Of a stretch of DNA of 64,000 bases, positions 20,477 through 30,259 are shown piece after piece (position 1 is the stretch's first letter; each line of letters opens with the position of its first letter). The notes under the pieces were generated by a model, which made no database searches, was not told the origin of the DNA, and worked only from the letters and a program-made list of their open reading frames with translations. This DNA comes from Aquatica leii (taxonomy: Eukaryota; Arthropoda; Insecta; Coleoptera; Lampyridae). The position numbers and the translations under genes are program-made. The stretch covers positions 91,235,389-91,299,388 of the forward strand of contig CM069435.1 of assembly GCA_035610365.1 (NCBI GenBank). The letters are read 5' to 3'.

Positions 20477-23430
20477 TTATTGATATCGTGCATGTAAACG
20501 AATTGTTTGACCTGACCTTATTTTCGGAATACGAATTGTCACAGTGCGATTATTAATTTTTGTCGCATCTTGTGACGTGCTTGGCGTATTTCTGCATTCC
20601 ACCACTACGGTTCCCGTTGCTGATTCTTCAATTACGTTAGTAGTATTTTGTTTCGCTGGTTGTTGTTCTAAATGCCATTCTGTAGGGGTTGCTTTTATGA
20701 TTTCATGTGGACTGCAATTGCTTTTTGATGATCCCACTACGCACTAATACGTGGGTGCAGGTGCGTAAGTCTATTGGAATGAAAACCTTTGAAGCAATAT
20801 GATGCGATGCTGGTGTTGCTACCATATTGTCAAAACTTTTTGGTAATTCTAATTCTAATTCTAAATATGTGAGGCAATTTTTTTAAAAAAGGTTCGAAAA
20901 ATATGCCTGGCAATCGTAGCGGTTGCCTATAGACCAATTTAGCGCTGGTGGTCTTCAGGTTCTTTGTAAGCCAAAGTATCCCTAATAATACTGTTGGTAT
21001 GGCATCTACCCAATTGGTGGTATTGTAGCAAGTTAATGCAGCTTTCAATTGTCAGTGCATGCGCTCCACCATTCCATTGGCTTGGGGATGGTAACTTGTG
21101 GTTAAACAATGTTCGGACCCTATGTAATTTGCAAGGTTCGAGAATAATTAGCACTCGAACTACCTCCCGCGATCTGTAGTAATTAGGAGTGGTACTCCAA
21201 ATCGAGCGATCCAATTGTACGCGAAAGCTTTGGATACAGTGTTGACTTTGATGTCTCTTAATGGTATCACTACGACCCATCGTGTGAAGCGATCGATACA
21301 TGTGAGACAATATGTGTTTCCTTGGCAATGCAGTAGAGGACCAATTAAGTCTAAATGAACATGATTGAAACGAGCTTCAGATAATGGAAATGCACCTAGA
21401 ACTGTGTTTGTACACTTTAACTCGTTGACAAGGTAAGCACTTCTTGGTCCATTTCTTGATGTCAATTTTTATTTTCGGACAGACAAAATGGTCCTTTATC
21501 AACTACACCGTAGTTTTTATATCTGGATGAGATAGGTTGTGTAGCTTGTCAAACATTGGTTTGCGATATGGCAGCGTTAGATACGGTCGAACTTTTGTTG
21601 TGGACGTATCACAATCAGTCTTTGCATTGTGGTTGAAATGGAAAAGCATTAGTGCCATATCTGTTCCTTTTGTCAGCAACTTTTGAAGTTCGGCGTCCGA
21701 TTGTTGCGATTTTGCTAGCTCAATATATAACAGGTCAGACTGTGCTGTTATTGCAATCTATCCAAAACATGGCATTTGCAACAGCATTCTCTGTATTTTC
21801 AGTTGTGAACTGCGAAATAAAATCTAAATATTTTAGTTACCTTGGTGAAGCTTATTCCGGTTTTTGTTGGAAAGCAAGAGTAAGTGTCCTGTGGTCTGTA
21901 TAAATGGTAAATTGCTTTTCCTCAACACTGTGACTAAAACGTTTCACAGCAACATAGGCGGCAAGTAATTCCCGGTCGTAGGTACTGTAATTACATTGTG
22001 CTAGGTTTAATTTTTGTGAATGGCAAGACAAACGCTCTCAGATTCCGTTTTGTAATTGTTGCAACGCACCACCAACTGCTTTGTCTGTAGCATTGACTGT
22101 GATGGCCAGAGGAGCACTTGTCTAGTCAATTTTCTTCTTGCTGTTTTTAGTTTTTTTAACAAACTTGATAGAGAAGCGAGTTTGTTCGCAGCCTGGAATA
22201 TGAATCTTTGATAAAAGTTTAACATACCCAGAAACCTTCGTAGATCTTTAATGGTTTGTGATCGATGGTAATCACGGCTTGCTTGTACTTTTTCTTGAGA
22301 TGGTTGGATGCCTTCTGCGAATATATTGTATCCAAGAAAATTTACAGTACTCTTCCCAAAATCACACTTTTTTGGATTAATGATTACACCGTATTTTGTA
22401 AAACGCTCAAAGAGTATTGGAAGTGTTCCATGTGTTGATTTTCACCATCCAAAAATACAATGATGTCGTCGATATAGGGGAAGCAAAAGTCAAGACCCCG
22501 AGTAACCACATCGATAAAACGCTAAAATGTATGTGCAGCATTTCGCAATTCAAAAGACATAAAAAGATATTTAAATAAGCCAAAGAGCGTTGTTATGGCT
22601 GTTTTCTTGACATCTGCGGCTACTGAAATCTGAAGATATGCGTTTTCCAAATCAATGACAGAAAATATTGTTTTTCCATGCAATGATTGGGAGAAATCTT
22701 CGACGTGTCGTCCTGGGTAATTGTCTGGTATCGTTCGAGCGTTGAAAGCGCGATAATCTTTACATGGTCTTAATTCTTCATTCTTCTTGGTCACAAGGTG
22801 TAATGGTGAATTCCACTCGCTGGAAGACGGTCGAATAATTTCTGCACTTATCAGGTCATCGTACTCCCTTTTCGCAGACCTGAATTTGTCTGAAGCTATC
22901 CTTCGCGGTCGACTTGAAATTGTAAAGCCTGGTGTCGTTCAAATGTAATGTACTGTATTATGTTGTACACAATTACCAGCTGATGTCGGGGTAACAACTT
23001 TAGGATATTTTTGTAGTAAGTTTAAATATATGTCCGTTGTTTCTCCCATGTATGTCTTTATAGAGTGGATATTTGCGACCCGTACGTGTCCAACACTAAC
23101 TAAACTTGTCACACTGTCCATTAATTTAAGGTTCCTTAAATCTACAATAAGTCCTAAATGTTTTTAAAAATCCGCACAAATTATCGCGTGGTCAATGCCT
23201 GCTATTAAAAAGTTTCACAAAAAGGCACGCCTTAAACCTAAATTTAAATTCTTATTCACTAAACTGTATGTACAGAATTTTACCCCATTAACTGCACTTA
23301 AGTAGAAATCAGTTTTTTTGGTTTGGCAATTTGCCAGTTTTTTAGGGAACATCAAAACGTCGGCACCAGTATCCACTAAATACTGCACTTCAACAACTTT
23401 ATCGGTCACAAAAAGACGATTGTTCTTCAC
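20477..23430 (-). pseudogene. pol: CsRn1-like pol (protease, RT, RNase H, integrase)
   Basis: The protease is at 23215-23430 with the active-site motif YLVDTGADVLMFP. RT runs from about 22800 with LRPCKDYRAFNARTIPDNYP and FSVIDLENAYLQI, and a YIDD-type active site is encoded near 22460. RNase H traces run to about 21600. The integrase core (20940-21465) has [30 protein letters not shown] and the second catalytic motif TTDRG. The tail at 20477-20737 ends with RIPKIRSGQTIRLHARYQ, a usual CsRn1-type pol end. Multiple frameshifts make it non-functional. Confidence 0.8.
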
Positions 23431-23599
23431 CCGTGTCTACTGCCGCCTCGATAGACAGCTTGCTCAGTTTTTTTGAAAAGTGCATGACTCTCGACACTTA
23501 CGGGCTTTGTTGCCGAATCTGTCGTGGCAAAAACAGTGAACCGGATTGTTTATTTGAGGTCAGCTTTGAGAGCAGAAGCGTCTTCTGTAATTATAAAAC

Positions 23600-24173
23600 C
23601 GGTGGTTTGTTTGGCGCTCGATTGGTCAGTCATATTGTTCCAGTCGTTCCAACTGTGATGATATTGCTGCCAATTGTAGTAAGATGGCGCTAACATCGAA
23701 TGCGTTGTTAGAAACGCCTTTGACTTCGGTTTGGAATTCGCTAGCGGAAGGCGCGGAAACTTCGTTACATGACGCCACTGATGACCCTTTAGGCCATGTT
23801 TCGTACACCTGGTCTGCAAGCCTGGCAGCGTCGTCTAGAGGTTGGGTTGCAACCGTTGCTAATATTGCTTGGACGTATGCTGATAAACGACTCATCCAGA
23901 TTGTGCTTAGCAACTCGTCCGACATTGTACGCCAGCTAGTCCACGTAAGTGACGTAGGAACTGGCTCGGTTTCCTGTCACCGAGTTCTTCGAATTCTAGT
24001 AACTGCCAAGTTTTCTTTTCCTGTGACGTCGACAAGCGATCTATGAGCTCATTTTTGATTTTGTCGTATTTGTTTTCCGCCGGAGGCGCCACTATAATGT
24101 CCAATACTTCCGAGACATATCGGGAGTCCAAACTACCGGTTGCTAAGTAACATTTCTTCGCGTCGTACGTCAC
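23600..24173 (-). pseudogene. gag: CsRn1-like gag
   Basis: The capsid block YVSEVLDIIVAPPAENKYDK, followed by IKNELIDRLSTSQEKK, FLRHLRGLAG and, in the next frame, LLSTIWMSRLSAYVQAILAT, is typical of CsRn1/Kabuki gag. A frame shift near 23910 splits it. No zinc knuckle was found. Confidence 0.7.
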
Positions 24174-24329
24174 ACCGTTTAATAAAAATTGTCTCTCAAT
24201 TTGGGCAAACCACGCCGCAGATTGCTCTGGTCAGAATGGCGGCAACGTAAGGGTAACGCGTTCCGATTGAGATACCGAAGAAGCGACTACGTTGTCGTTC
24301 GCCATTTTTTTTCGCGATCTCACTTAAAT

Positions 24330-24345
24330 CACGTCGGGGTCCCCA
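24330..24345 (-). other. tRNA-Trp primer-binding site
   Basis: The minus strand reads TGGGGACCCCGACGTG, one base different from the tryptophan-tRNA site TGGTGACCCCGACGTG used by CsRn1-type elements. It sits one base inside the 5' LTR. Confidence 0.75.
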
Positions 24346-24346
24346 T

Positions 24347-24555
24347 TGTGGGGGTCGCGATATTAAATGTAATATTAAACTAAACTAAATTACTCACTAC
24401 TACGGACGGTTTATATACAGGAATAATATTTACAAACTAAATGTTGACGCGGTGGAGGCTGCATAGCGAGCGCATCAACTTCCTTCGGCTTAAGCTTTTT
24501 TCGTTTTCATATGTGCGGGAAGTGTTTTAATTAGCTGGCGCTGTTGCGGCGTTTG
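24347..24555 (-). repeat. 5' LTR of CsRn1-like element (right end uncertain)
   Basis: Matches 20189-20432 through GGCGCTGTTGCGGCG. It is shorter by an internal gap of about 30 bp, and its outer end is altered, so no target-site duplication could be defined. Confidence 0.7.
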
Positions 24556-24744
24556 TTTATGTGGATAAAAGGCATCAATCGATAACTGGATTGTGTTGAT
24601 ACCATTATACCTATAAACATAAATTACGAAATTGCGCTGATCTAAGCAACTTTAAGAAGGAAAAACTAAAAAGAAAGACAAAGACCAGTCTTCCTTCTAC
24701 TAGCACGAGCCGCTTTCATGTAACGAATCAGAAAACGAGAGTCT

Positions 24745-25590
24745 TTGTTACCACCGGGACTGACTGTGTATATCCCAAAACACTTGACATTGTTTGCCGC
24801 AAACATTAAAATCGAAACTTTCGGTTTTGTTACTCTCGAACTGGATTTAAGACTAGGCAGTCATTTTTGTGACTTTTTGTGGCGTTTCATCATAATCGAC
24901 ATAGATAAAGCACTAATTAGATCAGACTTTCTTAGCCATTTTAATTTATTAATAAATGTTAAAAACAAAAAACTGTTAGATAAATCTACTTTCCTGACGT
25001 TCCGAGCTAAATAAATTCAGTGCTAGACAGTGAATTTAATAATTATCAGTAATAGTGACAATGTATATAGAATTTTAAGCAAATACCATACAGTTACAAA
25101 CAGTATGCACCCGTCTTAGAAGACTAGCAGTAACCCGCTTTACTATTCCAAAAAAAAATTAGTTGATGCTCCAGCAAAATATTATACAACTTTCAAACAT
25201 CAATTGGTCCTCCTTAATTCACCTAGTATCGAAAAAAATGACGAATTTACGCTTTGTGGAAATTATAGAACTCTACATGCGAAAACAATCTACGACGGCT
25301 ACCCAACCTTCTATATTGAAGATTTTCTTATATGATAAGTAGCTCTTTTCTACAGTCAACCTGGTGAATGAAAGAATTTTAATCAAATACCGGTACATTC
25401 CAATGACGTTCCAAAAACAGCTGTTATAGCATCATTTAGACTGTTTGAATTCCTGCGCATGCCATTTGGTCTACGAAATACAGCACAAACACTTCAACGA
25501 TTTATAGATGATGTCACTAAAAATCTTAACTTTTGTTACTGTTACTTGGACGACGTATTAGTAGCACCTGATGGTCAATTTTTACCGTAG
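24745..25590 (+). pseudogene. pol: CsRn1-like protease and RT fragment
   Basis: The protease part contains FVTLELDLRLGSHFCDFLW and ADFLSHF-like text. RT is clear near 25390-25590: VPKTAVIASFRLFEFLRMPF, then GLRNTAQTLQRFIDDV, then the catalytic YLDDV followed by LVAPDG. The frame breaks repeatedly between 25020 and 25390. Confidence 0.7.
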
Positions 25591-26038
25591 TGAAACGTTC
25601 GAGAAGTTATCTGCAAATTCAAGAGCGTTCTGGAAGTTGTTATCCATCTTCTAGAAGATATATCGAAACATATGGAACACTCGAGAATGATTTTAAAAAT
25701 GTGTATATATACCGAAGAAACAAATCGTAGCTCAGTTATTGCCGTAATGCGAATACAGCAGTGTTAAAAAAATTATTCAAATTGAAATAAATAAGTCGTT
25801 AGCACGTGTGTCTAAGATAAATATACCGAGAATAATCTTGTACGTGATTTAAGTGTAAACAATTGTGTGAAGCTATCCGAGGACTTTATCTTATCTTAAT
25901 TAGTGTAAGTGTTTTTTTAATTAAATATTTTTAGATTTTATTAGTTCGGTTAATTTACAAGTGTACATATTTCTAGTATAAGTAAAACATATATTTAGTC
26001 GTTTAAATAAATTAGTTTTAATAATAAAATTTGCAACA
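25591..26038 (+). repeat. Solo LTR of the macrodomain gypsy family
   Basis: 448 bp from TGAAACGTTCGAGAAG to AATTTGCAACA, flanked by an exact 4-bp target-site duplication GTAG. It aligns over its full length with the 3' LTR of copy C read on the minus strand. It fixes the LTR ends of the family and shows a past insertion followed by LTR-LTR recombination. Confidence 0.9.
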
Positions 26039-27330
26039 GTAGATTCATCCTCAATACTGCAGCAATTCAAAATACACTAAGCAAGTTTTCAAATGGTTCT
26101 AAAACTAGTAATAAGGCAATGATTAAATGGAATACAGAAACTAATAACTCGTTCGAGAACGCAAGGAATGCCTTAGGAAAAGCAACCGTATTAGCACATC
26201 CCTTGCCAACAGCACCAGTTTTGGCTATTGTTGATGTGCTAATTGCAACCATCGAAAACGTGTTGCAAGGACCACTCGTAGCCTCTAACATTCTTTACTA
26301 AAAAGTTAAACGGTGCGCAAACGAAGTACAGTGCTTCCGATAGAGAACTCGTAGAAGCATATTCTACAATCAAACACTTTCACCATGCCTTAGAAAGTAG
26401 AAAATTCACATTGTTTACGGACCATAAGCCTCTCACATTTGCTCTAAAACAAAAATTGAATAAACGCACACCAAGACAGTTTCGTCAGCTGCACTACTAT
26501 CGCACAACTTACGAGTGATATCTAACATGTATCTGGCATTGACAACGTATCAGCAGATGCCTTATTCCGCATTTGCAGCATTAGCACGACATCAATCCTA
26601 ATAAATTATGTACACTTTACCTAACTACAAGAAGAAGATCCAGAACTACAAAAATGAGAAACGACTGAAATTCAAGCTTAGAAATAAAAGATAATGTTTT
26701 TTTCTGAATATAACGTGCATGTATTCTGTGACACTACTACAAATAAAACCAGACCATTTGTGCCACAATAGTTTTGACTTCAAGTATTCGATTACTTATA
26801 CAAATTATCACACCCAGAAGCAATGCTACAGTCGATAAGATCAGATCACATTTAGTCCCGCCTTACATAAGAAAAGATTGCAGATGATGGTGTCATTAGT
26901 GTATACCGTGCCAGAAAAACAATATATCTGAACACATGTCAACATCACTATGTAATTTTGTGCCACCTTCTCGAAGATTTGAACATGGTATATATAGATT
27001 TAGTAGGTCCATTATCACTGTCCAGAGGCAATAAGTATCTACTGACATGCATTCATTAATTTACACGATAACTTACAGCAATTTCCATACCAAACACCAC
27101 TGCAGAAACAGTAAGATTCACATTTTACCTCAACTGAATTATAAGATATAGAGTACTACTTGGAACTACAACTGCTCGAGGTCAACAATTTAATTCTACC
27201 TTGTTTTGAGCACTGATAAAATTTACTGGCACAAAAAGTGTAAAAATCACTGCATACCACCCACAAAACAATCACCGAGTATCAAGGTTGATTGTTTCCT
27301 ACAAATGGGTGTCAAAAACTTCATTGTTCG
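26039..27330 (+). pseudogene. pol: CsRn1-like RNase H and integrase fragment
   Basis: RNase H traces include YSASDRELVEAYSTIKHFHH and FTLFTDHKPLTFALKQK (26325-26450). The integrase has MVYIDLVGPLSLSRGNKYLL (from about 26985) and a decayed core to 27260 that ends in the segment around YHPQ. Frames are broken throughout. Confidence 0.7.
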
Positions 27331-27999
27331 GTCAAAGTTGTTTGTTATAGAATTAAATCTTCTTAAGTCTAGTTTTTGTACTAGTTTTTTACTATTACTA
27401 GGACTTGTTGCATGAAGCTAAAAACAACTATTTTTAATGTTGTACATATTAGAATGACGATATAAAGGATTGCTTAGTAACGGCTTCTGCAATAGAAACA
27501 ATAACATTTTGCCTTGCAGACATCTTTTAAGAGCACTTATCTTTCTAGTTGCATTGCCGAAGAAGTATGTGATTGTTCTGTTACTATTGCAAAAATCCTC
27601 TTCCTTAGTCTTTTTTCCAATATCCTTTTTCACTTTTTCAGGTTTGTTGGCATATTTCTTTTATCAATTTCTTTGTCTTTGCTCCGCTATACTTAACCAT
27701 TTCTTGTGTTATCCTACCTCTACCTTTCCTAGCCTTATCTGCTTAATGGCCTGTTGCTATTCTTCTACCTTTAGGTCTCGTTTTTTTTTCTTTTTCTGAT
27801 GTAGTACTTTGTTATGTTAAAAGTGTTTTGGTATGGTGTTTGTACCCTATTAAGATTTATTCTTGGAACGCCCACTTACCGCCGCACTAGTCATCCCGTA
27901 AAACGATCGTTTTTCCGGTAATGTTGGAATAACGCGGACATCATCTAACGTTATATGGGCTCAACGAGGCTTTCATTGCTAATTATTCACACGCATCCA
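27331..27999. other. Unassigned, low-complexity minus-strand frames
   Basis: Pyrimidine-rich plus strand. The minus-strand frames at 27418-27633 are rich in Lys and Glu and look like a decayed coiled-coil or LINE segment, but no motif is diagnostic. Confidence 0.35.
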
Positions 28000-28900
28000 T
28001 GCGAGTATTGAACGAAATATTGTTACAACTTAAGTGAAAGTCTTTATTGGGGTAAGCATTTGTTTCCTATTTTTGTGGTTTAATTTAATTCTTCCATAAT
28101 TGTCTGTAGTGAGTTTCCATACCTCCACGCGTGTTCCTTGACTGTGAAGATAATAAGCTGATACTCTGATTGGAAAAATTTCCATGGTAACATCACGTCA
28201 CCGTAGCTAACGCTATCTACACCTTAGAGTATTTGGATGTAATTGTCACCGTATTCGAGGGTCATTTACCAAAATACTATACTTAATAGTATAATATATA
28301 ATAGAGGAAACTTGGCGCATTTGATTGTTTTTCTGTAATCATATGATGTCGTATTAGATTTACTTGTGATAACATCATATGTACGTTTATAGTTATATTT
28401 CAGCAAATTTTATGAATTACTAAGAAGATGTTTTTAGCTAGTAATAGGTTTCGAAAGAAAACTAAACTATGAGCATTTTATTTCCTACTTTAATTCTTTT
28501 TACGTTGACAGTTGGTTGTACACACATCCTTAGACACATCCTTGTCACAATTAACGATAAAAATTGGTTTGGTGTGTAATAAAATATTAGACAGTGTGCT
28601 CTGGTTCTCTACATTATCGAGAGTACTACTTTTGGATTATAATTTATAACTATAAATTTATTTGCTGTCGGAATGTAAAAGTTAGGTCAACCGAAAGAGG
28701 CTTGTTTCTTATTTTGTCTGTGATGTTGACCTACGTTCTAACGTTTAATCGCGTTTATGTAAAGTGTTTCGTTTCATTTATTTACTGTGATAAAATAAAT
28801 ATAGTTGTCTTTGCTCTCTGTGCTTTGTGATTTGTTTTATTTTAGCTTAAGATAGATTTAAACGGTATCTATCAACCTAATCTCTCACCGTTTTGGCGCC
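28000..28900. repeat. Unclassified long repeat, copy 1
   Basis: GGGTAAGCATTTGTTTCCTA, then TTTAATTCTTCC, TGTGATAAC and CTCACCGTTTTGGCGCCTTTTT recur in the same order at 59175-61022. The two copies have diverged and differ in internal length. The shared TTTTGGCGCCTTTTT could be a primer-binding site, so this may be an LTR, but I cannot prove it. No coding region survives in this copy. Confidence 0.55.
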
Positions 28901-29049
28901 TTTTTATACTTACTTTATAATTGAGCACATCGAAACTCATGATCTAATAATTGAATCAACTGAGTCAGTCGTCGCTATTAAAGTTACGAGAAAATTTGCG
29001 TAACACCTTATTCTTTCTATAATTCTTACATTGTTTTCCATATATTTTA
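28901..29049. other. Spacer
   Basis: Nothing recognised. Confidence 0.5.
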
Positions 29050-29700
29050 ATTTGAGTATTTTTTCCATGCATCTTGAATCTTTTTTTTTTCAACTTCTAT
29101 GTTACGCTCAGTGTTTTTTATACTCCACACCGGTTTTCCATATTTCCCTCGTATTTTATTTATTGCGTTCCAGAATTCTTTTTCATTATTAGCATTACAT
29201 TTCGTTTCAATATGTGTCGTATTCCTTCCAAGATTCTTACTTCGCCTTTTTGATAGTCTTCTTCGTTTTTTTTTGGATACAGTATATTTCTAACTATTAT
29301 TTTTGCTTTTATTTTGGATATACCTATTCTATGCGTTCTTTCTATTTTCAATTTTTTTCTTACTTTCTCATTCCACCAAGTGGTCTGCTTTTAGTTATTT
29401 CTACTTACTCTTTTCTATACTCTTTCTATACTCTCTCATTTTTTAAGGCTTTATTTAGTTTCGTTTGATATGTTTCCAATATATCTGGTTTTCTTAGATC
29501 TTTTATCTTTATTCTATGATATTGTCTTGCTTTTTTTGCTTTTCTTGCATCTTGTGTCAACGATAACTGGTCTATGTTCTGTGCAGAGTTCAGCTCCTCT
29601 TATTACCTTTATATCTATTACAGCGTATTTTGCTTCTCTATTGTATGTGCTGTAGTCGTTTATGCTTTTTGCCGGTTTTCCAGCTGCGCTGTATGTAATT
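29050..29700 (-). pseudogene. LINE fragment (endonuclease-RT linker)
   Basis: The minus-strand frames give LSLTQDARKAKKARQYHR, then GGMRK, then KEFWNAINKIRGKYGKPVW and KKIQDAWKKYS. These are the usual order and wording of the region between endonuclease and RT in many insect LINEs. Neither the endonuclease nor the RT core is present. Frames shift at least three times. Confidence 0.6.
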
Positions 29701-30259
29701 TTGTGTAAGATGCAAATTTATAAATTCGTTTTTTTTAAATATTATTTTTTAATCGATGCAAATCACTACGACAGTGAGGATAATAATAGCAATGTAGATG
29801 ATAATAAAAATGCACCGTACAAAAAGATAATTAAGGGCGTACAATAATTTAAAGTCACGATTGCCAATAAGTGATTAACCAAATGTCAGGTAATAGCAAA
29901 CATAACGATAATTGGTCACATTACTTTTTAAGTCATTCCATGATTAATAATCAATCATGAAACTAAACATGGTTTGGAGATGGAGTGACGTGGCTAAACT
30001 GAGTTTTCATCTTCTGCAAACTTAGACAATAAAATCCGTTTAAGCATCTCGGTATCAATTCATTTTCTATAATTAATTAATTGCCTTTGATAATAATGAT
30101 GATCAATAAGTACATATTACACATATCTAAAATTCAGATGGAGCGATAACTAAGTCATGATGGTTTATTACTGAAAACAAGTATCAGACCGCTCAGGTTC
30201 CTGACAACGTCACCCAATGTCAGCTTCAAGTGCTCAATGGGTGTACGACTACATTCCAT
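29701..30259. other. No gene seen
   Basis: AT-rich DNA. The first copy of a short motif GTGTACGACTACATTCCA (30241) lies just before the left edge of the tandem duplication. Confidence 0.55.

Larger units (their letters stand above)
20189..24555 (-). mobile_element. CsRn1/Kabuki-like Ty3/gypsy LTR retrotransposon, near full length, decayed
   Basis: It has two LTRs (20189-20432 and 24347-about 24555), a tryptophan-tRNA-type primer-binding site next to the right LTR, and gag, protease, RT, RNase H and integrase in order on the minus strand. The tRNA-Trp primer and RT/IN sequence type point to the CsRn1 clade. Every gene is broken by stops or frameshifts. A related remnant lies just to the right on the other strand. 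Confidence 0.85.
24745..27330 (+). mobile_element. Second CsRn1-like remnant, split by a solo gypsy LTR
   Basis: Plus-strand pol of the same clade as 20189-24555, in pieces: protease (24745-25014), RT (25170-25590), RNase H (26046-26600) and integrase (26970-27330). A solo LTR of the macrodomain gypsy family sits between RT and RNase H. No LTR of its own was found. Confidence 0.75.

Noticed and set aside
29662..29847. 61-codon frame ending in Asn/Asp-rich text
   Set aside because: Low-complexity tail and no homology that I can see.
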